A DNA stretch of 64,000 nucleotides from Streptomyces sp. Z26 (GCF_003665095.1 NZ_RCHV01000002.1:4760501-4824500); one strand, 5' to 3'; positions 26,461 through 35,979 are shown, counted from the stretch's first letter. Notes: generated by a model not told the origin, from the sequence alone. A program made the numbers and translations.

Positions 26461-26844
26461 ATGGTGACCAAGCAGCTCGGGGGCCTGCCCGAGCACGCCG
26501 ACCTGACGCGCGCGGACTCGCTGGCGCGGGAGATCTTCTCGGACGTCGCCAACAAGTGGGCGCTCCTGATCATCAACGTCCTCGACGACCGCACCCTCCG
26601 CTTCAGCGAGCTGCGCCGGGAGGTCGAGGGCATCAGCCACAAGATGCTCACCCAGAACCTGCGCATGATGGAACGCAACGGCCTCCTCGTACGCGAGGTG
26701 CACCCCACCGTGCCGCCGCGCGTCGAGTACACCCTCACCGAGCCCGGCCGCGCGCTGCAGCGCATGGTCAACGGCATGTGCGACTGGACGCAGCGCTACC
26801 TCGGCCACATCGAGGGGTCGCGGCGCCGCTTCGACGACGCCTGA
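26461..26844 (+). CDS. HxlR-family transcriptional regulator
   Basis: 127 aa winged-helix regulator with the HxlR pattern KWALLIINVLDDRTLRFSELRREVEGISHKMLTQNLRMMERNGLLVREVHPTVPPRVEYTLTEPGRAL. The characteristic Cys near the N-terminus of redox- or aldehyde-sensing members is absent. It is divergent from the RidA gene, so local control is likely. Confidence 0.92.
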   Translation: MVTKQLGGLPEHADLTRADSLAREIFSDVANKWALLIINVLDDRTLRFSELRREVEGISHKMLTQNLRMMERNGLLVREVHPTVPPRVEYTLTEPGRALQRMVNGMCDWTQRYLGHIEGSRRRFDDA

Positions 26845-26890
26845 CCGGGGCCCCGGCCCCCGGCCGACCCCCCGCCCGCGCGCGTCCGGG

Positions 26891-28354
26891 TCACGTGCGG
26901 ACGAGCCGCCGCGACAGCCCCCGCAGCTCCTCCGCGATCACCGTCCGCGGCGACAGCGCGGCCGACCGCAGCACCGGTGCGGCCGTCTCCCACGCGGCGT
27001 CGTGGTCGCCCGCGCAGGCGTGCCCGTCCGCCAGCCGTACGGTCAGCAGCAGCCGTATCGGCCGCATCCACTGCGGCAGTTGACCCAGCGCCGACCCCGT
27101 CGCGGCCACCGCCCGGCGGGCCGCGCGGCGGTCCCCGGTGGACACGGCCAGGTCGCGCAGGGACGCGCCCGTGTTGGAGTCGAGGTGCAGCGTGCCCTGC
27201 GCGCCCTCCAGGCACGGCGACTCGGCGACGTCCCGCCCGTCGAGCCGGTCGAGTCGGCGTCCCGCGAGGGTCAGGTGGCGGCGGGTCTCGTACGGGTCGG
27301 CGGCGCGCGCGTACGCACGCGCCTGGAAGATGTGCGACAGCACGGCGGTCCAGCCGCGGTCGGGACGGAGCGCGCCGAGCGCCTGCGCGTACGACAGGGC
27401 GGAGCCCAGATCGTGCTCCGCGCGCGCGAGCGTCGACATCTCGCCGAGCAGCTCCGCGCGCGCGGACACGTCCTCGCCCGCCTCCGCCCACCGGGCGCCG
27501 TGCCCGAACCAGGCCATCGCCGCCGCGTTCTGCCCGTTCTGCCGTCGCAGCCGCCCGGCGAGCACCGCGTAGTGCGCGCCCAGTACGAGCTGCCCGCGCG
27601 GGGCGCGCCCGGCCGCGTGCAGGTGCTCGGCCCAGCCCGTGAGGGCGCGCAGTACGCGTTCCACGTGCGCGGTGTCGTCGCTGGCGAGATCCGTACGGTT
27701 CTCCACCACCAGGCACTCCAGCAGTGCGGTGAGCCCGTGGAGCACGTCCTCGTCGGAGCCGTCGGGGAACGGCGCCCCGGACCGGCCGAACCCGCGGACA
27801 CCGTCGAACAGGGCGTGGACCGTGGCGAAGTCCGGCACCGGGCAGTGCGCGGCGCTGCCGTGCAGCGGGCAGTTCAGCTCGCGCAGCGGGAGCCGTTCCG
27901 GCCACCGGGCGAGCGCCGACGCGGACAGCGGCCCGCCGTACGCCTCCGCCGCGCGCGCGGGTGGTGCCGGGAGCAGCGGCGGACGGGGCAGCGGGAACGG
28001 CAGCGGGGACGCCGTCGTGGGGGAGTGCGCCGTGGCGGACGCCGCCGTACGGGACGGATGCGCGGGCGCGTGCGCGGACGGCGACGGGTGGGGCGGGCCG
28101 CCCGGCGGCAGCTGACCGCGGACCAGCGCGTCGGCCAGCTGCCCGCCGGTGTCCAGCGCCACGTCGAGCCGGAGCACGGTCGCGGCGGGCGGGGGCTCCC
28201 GCGTGCCGCGTTCCCAGCGGCTGACCATGCTGTGGTCGTAGCCGACGACGGCGGCGAGTTGACGCTGCGTCATGCCGCGCTGTCTGCGGAACGCGCGCAG
28301 CCGTCGGCTGAAGGCAGCCGCGGTCCGCACGTCCCCGTGACCCTCGACGGACAC
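26891..28354 (-). CDS. XRE-family regulator with large C-terminal domain
   Basis: 487 aa. GTG 28354 has a GGAGGGA box and begins the XRE helix-turn-helix (FSRRLRAFRRQRGMTQRQLAAVVGYDHSMVSRWERGTREPP). A Pro/Ala-rich linker follows, then a helical, TPR-like region (about 190-480) with repeated Ala-rich pairs such as AMAWFGHGARWAEAGEDVSARAE. This layout is common in streptomycete regulators thought to respond to peptides or developmental cues. Divergent from the streptogrisin gene across about 500 bp. Confidence 0.85.
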   Translation of the reverse strand: MSVEGHGDVRTAAAFSRRLRAFRRQRGMTQRQLAAVVGYDHSMVSRWERGTREPPPAATVLRLDVALDTGGQLADALVRGQLPPGGPPHPSPSAHAPAHPSRTAASATAHSPTTASPLPFPLPRPPLLPAPPARAAEAYGGPLSASALARWPERLPLRELNCPLHGSAAHCPVPDFATVHALFDGVRGFGRSGAPFPDGSDEDVLHGLTALLECLVVENRTDLASDDTAHVERVLRALTGWAEHLHAAGRAPRGQLVLGAHYAVLAGRLRRQNGQNAAAMAWFGHGARWAEAGEDVSARAELLGEMSTLARAEHDLGSALSYAQALGALRPDRGWTAVLSHIFQARAYARAADPYETRRHLTLAGRRLDRLDGRDVAESPCLEGAQGTLHLDSNTGASLRDLAVSTGDRRAARRAVAATGSALGQLPQWMRPIRLLLTVRLADGHACAGDHDAAWETAAPVLRSAALSPRTVIAEELRGLSRRLVRT

Positions 28355-28857
28355 TGTTCCCTCCCAGGCGCGTGCTGAGACGAGTGGAACCGAAAAGGAG
28401 TCCGGTGCGGGCCGCACCCGTACGGGGTGGTGGGCGATACGGCGGGTGCGGTGTGCCGCGCGGGTGTCCTGTGGCAGCTGTATACCTTGTCGGCCTTCAT
28501 CCCGCCATAGCACCTTCGTCGGGCGCCGTGTTGCCTGGATTTGCCAACCCGCCGTGCGGGGCCGCGGCGCGTTGACGCACCGGCCGCGCGGTGCGACTGT
28601 TCATGCGTCCGGCGGGAGCCGCCGCACAACCGGAACCGTTTCCCCCTCCGGTGGTCGCGGCGGGCGGACCGTCACGGCGGAGCGATCCGGCCGTGGTCCG
28701 TACCGCGCACAGCACCCGTACGGCACCCAGCACCCCCGCACCCCCGCAGCCCCCGTCCCGTGGGAGCACCGTCGCGGGACGTCGTGGCAGCACCGAGGCA
28801 AGGCGCGCGCACCACCACCCCCATCGGGCAGGACCGTCCTTCTTCTCGGGAGGAAGA
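28355..28857. other. Long divergent intergenic region
   Basis: About 500 bp between the XRE regulator and the serine protease gene. The frame of the protease stays open upstream, but it has Arg/Pro/His-rich composition and no ribosome site before ATG 28858. I see no gene or clear operator here. Confidence 0.4.
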
Positions 28858-29766
28858 ATGACCAAGCGCAGCACTCCCCACGGTGGCACGACCGGGCGCG
28901 CCCGGCTCACCGCCATCGCCACCGGCCTCGCGGCCGTGGCAGGACTCACCCTGGCTGCCACGACCGCCAGTGCCGAACCCGCCCCCACGGCGGAGAAGTT
29001 CAGCGCCACGCAGCTGGCCAAGGCCAGCGACGCGGTCCTCGACGCGGACGTGGCGGGCACCGCCTGGCACACCGACGCCCGTACGGGCGAGGTGGTCCTC
29101 ACGGTCGACAAGCGTGTCTCCGACGCGCAGATCGCGAAGATCAAGAAGAGAGCCGGTGTCAACGCGGGCGCCCTCAAGGTCGAGAGAACCTCGGGGACGT
29201 TCCGCAGCTACATCCAGGGCGGTGACGCCATCTACACCGGCGGCGCCCGCTGCTCCGCGGGCTTCAACGTCCGCTCCGGCAGCACGTACTACATGCTGAC
29301 CGCCGGGCACTGCACGGAGCTGGGCGGCAACTGGTACGCCAACTCCAGCAGCACCACCCTGATCGGCCCGACCGTCGGCTCCAGCTTCCCGACCAACGAC
29401 TACGGCATCGTCCGCTACGACGGCAGCGTCGCCCACCCCGGCACCGCGGGCGGCGCGGAGATCAACAGCGCGGCCAACGCCACCGTCGGCATGAGCGTCA
29501 CCCGGCACGGCAGCACCACCGGCACGCACAGCGGCCAGGTCACCGCCCTGAACGCGACCGTCAACTACGGCGGCGGCGACATCGTCTACGGCATGATCCG
29601 CACCAACGTCTGCGCCGAGCCCGGCGACAGCGGCGGCTCCCTGCGCTCCGGTGACAAGGCCGTCGGCCTGACCTCCGGCGGCAGCGGCAACTGCTCCTCC
29701 GGCGGTACGACGTTCTTCCAGCCGGTCACCGAGGCGCTCAGCGCGTACGGCGTCAGCATCTACTGA
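28858..29766 (+). CDS. Secreted chymotrypsin-like serine protease (streptogrisin type, S1E)
   Basis: 302 aa preproprotease. Signal peptide about 1-39, an alpha-lytic-type propeptide (about 45-118), and a mature enzyme starting near I119 (IQGGDAIYTGG). The catalytic triad is H151 (TAGHC), D181 (TNDYGIV) and S258 (PGDSGGS). Four mature-domain Cys can form the two usual disulfides. The length and mature start match streptogrisin A/B. The propeptide acts as a folding chaperone in the family. The start has GGGAGGAAG. It is followed by snapalysin, giving a small extracellular protease cluster. Confidence 0.95.
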   Translation: MTKRSTPHGGTTGRARLTAIATGLAAVAGLTLAATTASAEPAPTAEKFSATQLAKASDAVLDADVAGTAWHTDARTGEVVLTVDKRVSDAQIAKIKKRAGVNAGALKVERTSGTFRSYIQGGDAIYTGGARCSAGFNVRSGSTYYMLTAGHCTELGGNWYANSSSTTLIGPTVGSSFPTNDYGIVRYDGSVAHPGTAGGAEINSAANATVGMSVTRHGSTTGTHSGQVTALNATVNYGGGDIVYGMIRTNVCAEPGDSGGSLRSGDKAVGLTSGGSGNCSSGGTTFFQPVTEALSAYGVSIY

Positions 29767-29835
29767 CCCGCGGCTCCGCGCGGCACCGGCCGGACCCGCG
29801 ACAGCCGTCGCACGGTCGGCGTCACCCGGCCCCGT

Positions 29836-29863
29836 CCGGCCCCTCCGTACGTGGAGGGGCCGG
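29836..29863. terminator. Terminator hairpin after the serine protease gene
   Basis: An 11 bp stem (29836-29846 with 29853-29863) with a 6 nt GTACGT loop, 70 bp beyond the stop. Confidence 0.7.
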
Positions 29864-30053
29864 GCGGGGCCCGCGCGCTCCGCCCCCTGGAACGCCGGGC
29901 CCGTCGCCCTCCGCCGAACCGACGGCGGGGGAGGACCTCTTGTTGCCCCCGGGAGCCTCCCCTAGGCTCGGGCCGCTTCTTTGTGCCCTTGCTGTTCGCG
30001 ACCGCGACCGCGACCCGAGCGCGGTCCCGGACGGCCCGAAGGAAGGACCCCCC

Positions 30054-30620
30054 ATGCTCAGGAAGTTCAGGATCGGCGTGCTCGCCGGTGTCGCCACCGT
30101 CGCGCTCGCCTCCGGGCCCACCGCGCTCGCCGCCCCGGCCCCCGCGCCCGAGGCCGCCGCGCCGACCACGCTCCACTACGACGCCAGCCAGGCCCCCGGC
30201 TGGGAGGACGCGGTCGCGGCCGGCGTCGAGCAGTGGAACAGCAACGTGGACAACGTCGAGCTGGTGCCCGCCGAGTCCGGCGCCGACGCCGAGATCACCA
30301 TCGTCGCCACCGACGGCTGGCCGCAGGCCACCCTCGGCCCCGTGCAGCCGGGCGGCAGCGGCACCGTCGAACTCGGCGAGGAGGCCGTGACCGAGGGCCA
30401 CGACAAGACCCGGATCGCGGCCCACGAGATCGGCCACAACCTCGGCCTGCCCGACACCAAGCCCGGCCCCTGCACGCAGCTGATGTCCGGCGCGTCCGCG
30501 GGCACCGACTGCAAGAACGCGACCCCGGACGAGGCGGAGCAGTCGGAGGTCGAGGGTTACTACGGCAGCGCCGCCGCCCGTACGCCCTTCGACGGCCGCG
30601 TGCTCGTCGACGCGTCCTGA
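30054..30620 (+). CDS. snpA: Snapalysin (small neutral metalloprotease, M7)
   Basis: 188 aa secreted zinc protease. Signal peptide MLRKFRIGVLAGVATVALASGPTALAA, short propeptide, then a minimal metzincin domain with HEIGHNLGLPD (zinc ligands H124, H128 and D134; catalytic E125). The GPCTQLMSGASAGTDC segment supplies the Met-turn and a disulfide. Snapalysins are among the smallest metalloproteases and hydrolyse milk proteins. The divergent LysR activator usually found with snpA genes is absent here. Confidence 0.94.
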   Translation: MLRKFRIGVLAGVATVALASGPTALAAPAPAPEAAAPTTLHYDASQAPGWEDAVAAGVEQWNSNVDNVELVPAESGADAEITIVATDGWPQATLGPVQPGGSGTVELGEEAVTEGHDKTRIAAHEIGHNLGLPDTKPGPCTQLMSGASAGTDCKNATPDEAEQSEVEGYYGSAAARTPFDGRVLVDAS

Positions 30621-30754
30621 CGTACGGCGTCACCGCCCGTCCGCCCACCGGTCCGGCCCGCCGCGGCCGGTGGGGGGACGGGGCGCCCCACCGTTACCGC
30701 CCGCGCCCGGCCCGCCTTGACACCGTCCGCCGCCGCTCCCGCAGACTTGGCCGC

Positions 30755-31345
30755 ATGGGTGACGACGACCTCGCACACGTACTGACCGCCGTCGGGCCCC
30801 GGCTGCGCGCCCTGCGGCACGCCCGCGGCGCCACCCTGACCCAGCTCAGCGCCACCACCGGGATCTCCACGAGCACCCTGTCCCGGCTGGAGTCCGGGCG
30901 GCGCGAGCCGACCCTGAAGCTGCTGCTGCCCCTGGCCAAGGCGCACGGCGTACCGCTGGACGAGCTGGTCGGCTCCCGTACCGGCGACCCCCGCGTCCAC
31001 CCCCGCCCGTTCACCCGACACGGCCAGACGTGGATCCCGCTCACCCGGCACCTCGGTGGCCTGCACGCGTACAAGCAGATCCTCCCGGCGCCCGACGGCC
31101 CCCGGCAGGGGCGGCTGGAACAGGGCGCGCACGAGGGCTACGAGTGGCTGTACGTCCTCTCCGGCCGCCTGCTCCTCGCCCTCGGCGAGCACGACCTGGT
31201 GCTGACGGCGGGGGAGGCCGCCGCGTTCGACACCCGCGTCCCGCACGCGGTCGCCAACGCCGGTGACCGGCCCGTCGAATGGCTCGCCCTCTACGGCCCC
31301 CAGGGCGAACGCCTGCACGTCCGCGCCCGTTCGACCGCCACCTGA
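30755..31345 (+). CDS. XRE-cupin transcriptional regulator
   Basis: 196 aa. An N-terminal XRE helix-turn-helix (LRALRHARGATLTQLSATTGISTSTLSRLESGRREPTLKLLLPLAKAHGV) is joined to a C-terminal cupin (HEGYEWLYVLSGRLLLALGEHDLVLTAGEAAAFDTRVPHAVAN). The cupin probably binds a small ligand or metal; the family controls amino-acid, polyamine or antibiotic genes. Start ATG 30755. No obvious target gene is adjacent. Confidence 0.9.
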   Translation: MGDDDLAHVLTAVGPRLRALRHARGATLTQLSATTGISTSTLSRLESGRREPTLKLLLPLAKAHGVPLDELVGSRTGDPRVHPRPFTRHGQTWIPLTRHLGGLHAYKQILPAPDGPRQGRLEQGAHEGYEWLYVLSGRLLLALGEHDLVLTAGEAAAFDTRVPHAVANAGDRPVEWLALYGPQGERLHVRARSTAT

Positions 31346-31489
31346 GCGGACCGCGCCCGCCGCGCCCACCGCGCCCACCGCGCCCGCGCACGCCTCCGCC
31401 GTCTCGCGGGCAACTCCCGTACCCACGCGGCCGGTTGGCCGAATAGGCCCGCTTGTCGGAGGGGCCCGTACGCCCGGACACTGCCGGTC

Positions 31490-32152
31490 ATGGCGGCGTA
31501 TCTGTGTCACGCGCTCACGACGAGAAGAAGACCCTGCCGACAGCCCGTACGCGTCCCCGACACCCGGTGCTTCTGGCACCCCGGGAAGCCACGGTTCAGC
31601 GCCTCACCCGCCCGCTCCCCGCGGCGGCCCGCACGACGACCGACGCACGCGCCGAGCGGGAGGACCGCGGGTCCGCTCCCCGGCGCGGGCGGCAGCGCCC
31701 CGTACGCCGAACTGCTGACGCCCGGGGCGGTCGACGCGATCGGCGCCCGCGCGGGCGCGTACGCCCCGCGCGGTGCCTGGCAGGAGCTGGTACGCGGGCG
31801 TCGCGGGGGCGGCTGCGACGACCTCGCGCGGCTCGCCCGCGCGGTGCTCGCGGGAAGGGACCTGCTCCAGGACGCCGTCGGTGACGCCCTCGGGAGCCTG
31901 GCCCGTACGCCCGTGGAACGGCTCTTCACACGGGAACTCGCCCGTCGGCTCCCGCTCCCGCCCGGAGCTCAACTCGCCGCCGCCGCACGCGGGTTGCAGA
32001 TCGCCGGAATCTGCGCGTGCGCCCTCGACGGCCGCCTCCCCGACTGCGCCTGCCTGCGCGACGTGGCCCGGCACGAGGGCGAGGACCACGTCCGCCGGCT
32101 GCTGGACGTGGCCACCGAGGACTGGCAGCACCTTCCGGGCGGCGTCGGCTGA
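31490..32152 (+). CDS. Hypothetical protein
   Basis: 220 aa, unrecognised. The N-terminus is Arg/Pro-rich and carries CHALTTRRRPCRQPVRVPDTRCFWH, a Cys/His cluster that could bind zinc. The C-terminal half is helical (DLARLARAVLAGRDLLQDAVGDALGSLARTPVERLF) and contains further Cys (ICACALDGRLPDCACL). Eight Cys in 220 residues hints at a metal-binding or redox protein. No signal peptide. Confidence 0.6.
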   Translation: MAAYLCHALTTRRRPCRQPVRVPDTRCFWHPGKPRFSASPARSPRRPARRPTHAPSGRTAGPLPGAGGSAPYAELLTPGAVDAIGARAGAYAPRGAWQELVRGRRGGGCDDLARLARAVLAGRDLLQDAVGDALGSLARTPVERLFTRELARRLPLPPGAQLAAAARGLQIAGICACALDGRLPDCACLRDVARHEGEDHVRRLLDVATEDWQHLPGGVG

Positions 32153-32162
32153 GGGCGGCCCG

Positions 32163-32951
32163 CTACGTCCGGGCGCGGGCCCGGTCCAGCAGGGTCGGGT
32201 CGTGGGCCGAGACCAGGGTCAGGGCGGGGTCCGCCTCGTGGTGGAGGCGGGTGAGGCGGCGGTGGTTGGCGCGGACCTTCGCGCGGTCGTACGCCACGGC
32301 CGTCTCCATGGCGCGTACGCCCGCCGGCACGTGGGTCAGGCCGTCGAGCTGCCCCTGGTGGTAGAAGGCGTCGCCCGCGTGCAGCACCCAGTGGGAGCCC
32401 GCGTCGACCGCGACGGCGGTGTGGCCGCGGGTGTGGCCGGGGAGGAAGACGAGCGCGATGCCGGGGGCGATCTCCGCGTCGAGCTGCTTCACGGCGGGGA
32501 AGCCGCGCCACGCCTCGCCGTCCGGATGGTGCTCCACGAGCCGCGGCCCGTGCGCCCACTGCGGCGCCCGGTAGCGGACGCGTTCCCGGCGGGAGGGGGA
32601 GTGGACGGCGCCTGCGGCCTCGTCGGCCGTGACGTGGACGTCGGCGTGCGGGAAGTCGGACAGTCCGCCGACGTGGTCGGAGTCGAAGTGCGTGACGACG
32701 ACGTGGCGTACGTCCTCCCGCCGGAAGCCGAGCCGTTCCACCTGCCGGGCCGCGGTCTCCTCGGGGTCGAGCGCGGGCCTGACCAGGTGCCGTACGGGAC
32801 CGAGGCGGGCGGCGGGATCGGCGATGTCGTCGAGACCGTAGCCGGTGTCGACCAGGACCAGGCCGTGGTCGGTCTCGACGAGGAGCACGTGGCAGACGAG
32901 CCGCGTGCGACGCATGCGCATGGTGCCGCAGTTGAGGTGGTGGATCTTCAC
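32163..32951 (-). CDS. MBL-fold metallohydrolase
   Basis: 262 aa, cytosolic. The metal motif THFDSDHVGG (H88, D90, D92, H93) replaces the usual HxHxDH, so the first pair reads H-x-D. The remaining ligands LPGHTRGH, HAGDAFYH and SAHDP are present. This variant occurs in quorum-lactonase-like and other MBL hydrolases. GTG start 32951 overlaps the stop of the upstream gene by 4 bp (GTGA), so the pair is translationally coupled. Confidence 0.88.
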   Translation of the reverse strand: MKIHHLNCGTMRMRRTRLVCHVLLVETDHGLVLVDTGYGLDDIADPAARLGPVRHLVRPALDPEETAARQVERLGFRREDVRHVVVTHFDSDHVGGLSDFPHADVHVTADEAAGAVHSPSRRERVRYRAPQWAHGPRLVEHHPDGEAWRGFPAVKQLDAEIAPGIALVFLPGHTRGHTAVAVDAGSHWVLHAGDAFYHQGQLDGLTHVPAGVRAMETAVAYDRAKVRANHRRLTRLHHEADPALTLVSAHDPTLLDRARART

Positions 32952-33490
32952 GGCAGGTCGGCCTTCGGAGTGTCGACGAGCGACGGGTGCGGCGCCTCGC
33001 CGGACATCTTGAGGAGGCCGCGCAGGCAGCGGAGGGCGAGCAGCACGTTCCTCGGCTTCTTCAGGTCGAGGCCGCCGATGAGCTGCTTGAGCATGGTCAG
33101 GGTGTCGAAGTAGACGCGTTCGCAGACGAGTCGCTCGTCCTCGTCGAAGAGGAAGTACGCGGTCATGCGCACGCGGAAGCGGCTGCCGGTGGCCGGGATG
33201 GAACCGAGCGGGCCCTTGTGCGTGCCCAGCAGCCAGAACTCGACGATGACCGCGTCGTCGCTGTGCCGCAGCGCGATGATCTCGTGGTCCTGGTCGGGGA
33301 AGGCGACGCGGGTGTCGTGGTAGTAGCCGCGGACCGCCGAGTCGCCGTCGTGCACCTGCATGGTGGGGATCAGCTCGTAGTGCGGGTGCGGGAAGGTGGC
33401 CAGGACGTCGTCCCAGTCCTGGCGGACCTCGTCGTGGAAGTGGTCGAGGACCAGCTTCCGGCGTGCCTCGCGGATCTCGTCGGTGGTCAT
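32948..33490 (-). CDS. SnoaL/NTF2-like family protein
   Basis: 180 aa with the cone-shaped alpha+beta fold of SnoaL-like proteins (VLDHFHDEVRQDWDDVLATFPHPHYELIPTMQVHDGDSAVRGYYHDTRVAFPDQDHEIIALRHSDDAVIVEFWLLGTHKG). Members bind or isomerise small hydrophobic substrates. Coupled to the MBL-fold gene. Possibly a two-gene catabolic or detoxification unit; substrate unknown. Confidence 0.85.
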   Translation of the reverse strand: MTTDEIREARRKLVLDHFHDEVRQDWDDVLATFPHPHYELIPTMQVHDGDSAVRGYYHDTRVAFPDQDHEIIALRHSDDAVIVEFWLLGTHKGPLGSIPATGSRFRVRMTAYFLFDEDERLVCERVYFDTLTMLKQLIGGLDLKKPRNVLLALRCLRGLLKMSGEAPHPSLVDTPKADLP

Positions 33491-33614
33491 CAGTGCGTCA
33501 GCGCCTTGGGTGGGGAGGGCGGCCCGCTGCCGGTGGGGAGGGTCGCGCGGGTGCGGGCCGCGCGGGTGCGGGCCGGGACCGCCGGTCGACGGCGACCGGG
33601 CCGGTGGGCGTCAC

Positions 33615-33953
33615 ATGATACTGCCCGGTAGGGACGCCTCGCGGGGTGCCCGCGGGTGCCGGGAGCCCACGGCGGCGTACGTGCCGCTGCACGCCGTCGC
33701 GGCGAGCGGCAACGCGCTGCTGGGCGACCGCGTACCGGACGCGGACCGCTGGATCGCCGCCGGGCTGGCCGTCGTGGTCACGGTGGGCGGCACGCTCCTC
33801 CACCCGTGGCTGCTCGTGGACGCCGACGGCCGTACGCCCGGCACGCAGTCCGGTACCCAGCCCGACACGTACCCGGGCAGGCGGCACGGCGGCGGCACGG
33901 CCGCTCCCGCACGCGGGGGCTCAACAGGCCGAGCGCGTCGCCGAGTTCGGTGA
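33615..33953 (+). CDS. Small hypothetical protein, doubtful
   Basis: 112 aa reading frame with strong GC at third positions. A hydrophobic segment (RWIAAGLAVVVTVGGTLLHPWLLV) could span the membrane, and a Thr/Gln/Gly-rich tail follows. No ribosome site is visible and the tail overlaps the convergent gene by 33 bp. It may be a remnant of a longer membrane protein gene. Confidence 0.4.
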   Translation: MILPGRDASRGARGCREPTAAYVPLHAVAASGNALLGDRVPDADRWIAAGLAVVVTVGGTLLHPWLLVDADGRTPGTQSGTQPDTYPGRRHGGGTAAPARGGSTGRARRRVR

Positions 33954-34481
33954 CGGGGACGCGCGGTGCCGGCGGTGGTACGCCACGGTGACCGCGCCGA
34001 GCAACGGCCCCCAGGCGGTCAACGGGAGGTAGAGGAGACCGACGACGACGGCACCGGTGTCCGTCAGATCGGGATGGGGCAGCGCCCACCACGCGACGAA
34101 CGGCGTCCACAGCAGGGTCAGTACGACCGCCCCGCAACCGGCGACCGCGGTGACGAGCCTCGGCGCGACGACCCGTCCTCCCCACCCGGGCACGCGGGAC
34201 GGGACGACCTCACCCCACGGCCGTACCAGCCCGAGCGTCAGCAGCGCCAACACCTCACTCACCACGCTCAGCGCGACCAGGTACACCGCGCCCCGACCGG
34301 TGGCGTCCATCGCGGCGTAACCCGTCGCGGTGTATCCGGCCGGGAACCCGGCGGCGAGCAGCAGCCGCCAGACGCCCGTCGGCAGGGTGACGAGGGCGGC
34401 GGCGTGCGCGGCCCGAACCGCCCAGCGGGGCGCGGGCGGCGCCGGAACGTACGGCTCGTCGACGCGCGAGAACACGTGCAT
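33921..34481 (-). CDS. Integral membrane protein, unknown
   Basis: 186 aa with four predicted membrane helices (AHAAALVTLPTGVWRLLLAAGF; GAVYLVALSVVSEVLALLTLGL; LVTAVAGCGAVVLTLLWTPFVAWW; GAVVVGLLYLPLTAWGPLLGAVTVAY). It resembles the DUF3995-like or four-helix streptomycete membrane proteins but I cannot assign a function. GGAGGC lies upstream of the start. It follows the GNAT gene on the same strand. Confidence 0.75.
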   Translation of the reverse strand: MHVFSRVDEPYVPAPPAPRWAVRAAHAAALVTLPTGVWRLLLAAGFPAGYTATGYAAMDATGRGAVYLVALSVVSEVLALLTLGLVRPWGEVVPSRVPGWGGRVVAPRLVTAVAGCGAVVLTLLWTPFVAWWALPHPDLTDTGAVVVGLLYLPLTAWGPLLGAVTVAYHRRHRASPSPNSATRSAC

Positions 34482-34639
34482 GCGGGGGTACTTCCTTCAG
34501 GGAGGCGCCGTCGACCGGACGGCGCGGGCGGGCGTCACGCCGCGCGTCGGCGTCGCCGTACGGCGAGGGCGCGGGCGGACGGGAACGTACGGGTGCCGAC
34601 GGGCCCCGGCGACACGACCGCCGCCGGGGCCCGTCGGGC

Positions 34640-35179
34640 TCAGCCGTCCGTGGGCCGCTCCGGGCGCGCGGTGGCGAACGTGTAGCGGACGGCGTCCTCC
34701 GTGCCACCCGCGTACCGGAAACCGGCCTTCTCCAGCACACGTACGGAGGCGGGGTTGGGCGGCTCCACACCGGCGGACACGGTACGGACGCCGGGCGCGG
34801 TGAGCGCGTACGCCGCCATCGCCCGCGCGGCCTCCGTCGCGTAGCCGCAGCCGCGGCGGGACGCCACGATGCCGTAACCCAGCTCCAGCACGCCCTCGGC
34901 GGGCGGCCAGAACAGGCCCACGGAACCCACGAGCACACCACTCGCGCGCTCGACGACCAGGCGGTGCCCGTACGGGCCGAGCCAGGCGGGGCGTTCCGCG
35001 AACAGACCGGCCATCAGCCGGTCACCCTCCGCGGGGAAGTCGTCGGCCCAGTCGGCGGCCCGGGTGCCGGAGCCGTCGACCACGGCGGCGACGTCGGCGG
35101 CACTCCACGGCCGCAGGATCAGACGCGCCGTGCGCAGGTCGGTGGGGTGGTGGGAGGGGGATGAAGCGAGGGAAGACAT
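34640..35179 (-). CDS. GNAT family N-acetyltransferase (RimJ/RimL type)
   Basis: 179 aa. Start ATG 35179 has AGGAGAG. The fold is visible from LRTARLILRPWSAADV, through LVVERASGVLVGSVGLFWP, the acetyl-CoA loop region ELGYGIVASRRGCGYATEAARAM, to PPNPASVRVLEKAGFRYAG. The substrate is unknown; relatives acetylate protein N-termini or small amines. Confidence 0.9.
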   Translation of the reverse strand: MSSLASSPSHHPTDLRTARLILRPWSAADVAAVVDGSGTRAADWADDFPAEGDRLMAGLFAERPAWLGPYGHRLVVERASGVLVGSVGLFWPPAEGVLELGYGIVASRRGCGYATEAARAMAAYALTAPGVRTVSAGVEPPNPASVRVLEKAGFRYAGGTEDAVRYTFATARPERPTDG

Positions 35180-35391
35180 GGGTCTCTCCTGGTCGTCGGG
35201 AACGACCCGGCCGCGCTCTCCTACCGCGCGGACCGGACAAGGGCAGGCTGAAGAAGGCCGACGGCGGCCATATTCATCAACCTCCCGTGTCCGGGAACAC
35301 GCGTCTCTCGCGCCGCTCCGACGCTAACGGGTGTCCTGCGCCCCGCCAACTGCTTTGACGGCGGCCCGGATTGACCCGGCGCCCACGGGAG

Positions 35392-35979
35392 TCAGGCGTG
35401 CAGGCCGGGACGGTAGACCAGCTCCTGCACGCGGCCGTCGAGCGTCCGCTGTTCGAGCAGCTCCAGGTCGAAGTCGGCCGCGCCCCGGAACACGGGCTCC
35501 AGCCAGCTCCGGCCGGTGACCACGGGGAAGACGGTCAGCTGCACCCGGTCGACCAGCCCGGCGGCCATCAGCGCCAGGTTCATCGACAGGCTCCCGTGCG
35601 AACGCAACGGCACCGCCGACTCCTCCTTCAGCCGCGCCACGACATCGACGGCGTCGCCGCGCGCGACGGTCGCGTCCGGCCAGTCGAGGGGAGCCTCCAG
35701 GGTGGACGAGACCACCGTCGCCGGAAGGTTCCGCATCCGCGTCACCCACGCGTCGCGCACCTCGTCCCCCTCACCGGACTCCTCGTTCGCGGCCAGCATC
35801 CGCGCGAACGCCCGGTAGGTACGGGCACCCAGCACCATCCGCTGCTCCTCCTCGTACACGGCGAGGCGGTGGGCGAGCAGCTCGGGGCCCTGCTTGCCCC
35901 AGTAGCCGGGCCAGCCGCCGCTGGCGGCACCGAAGCCGTCGAGGCTGGAGAAGACGTCGAAGGTGTAGACGGCGGTCAT
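35392..35979 (-). CDS. Dihydrofolate reductase-like (RibD C-terminal domain) protein
   Basis: 195 aa. Starts MTAVYTFDVFSSLDGFGAA, continues with MVLGARTYRAFARML and a substrate-side helix, and ends with the RibD_C-type motif VQLTVFPVVTGRSWLEPVFR. Such proteins are NADPH-dependent reductases of unknown substrate and are distinct from housekeeping FolA. It is the last chromosomal gene before the island. Confidence 0.88.
   Translation of the reverse strand: MTAVYTFDVFSSLDGFGAASGGWPGYWGKQGPELLAHRLAVYEEEQRMVLGARTYRAFARMLAANEESGEGDEVRDAWVTRMRNLPATVVSSTLEAPLDWPDATVARGDAVDVVARLKEESAVPLRSHGSLSMNLALMAAGLVDRVQLTVFPVVTGRSWLEPVFRGAADFDLELLEQRTLDGRVQELVYRPGLHA

Noticed and set aside
28591..28857. N-terminal extension of the serine protease gene
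   Set aside because: The signal peptide starts at 28858 right after a GGGAGGAAG box; the upstream frame encodes low-complexity residues.
33396..33614. Upstream extension of the small hypothetical at 33615
   Set aside because: It overlaps the SnoaL-like gene and looks like a shadow of its reverse strand.
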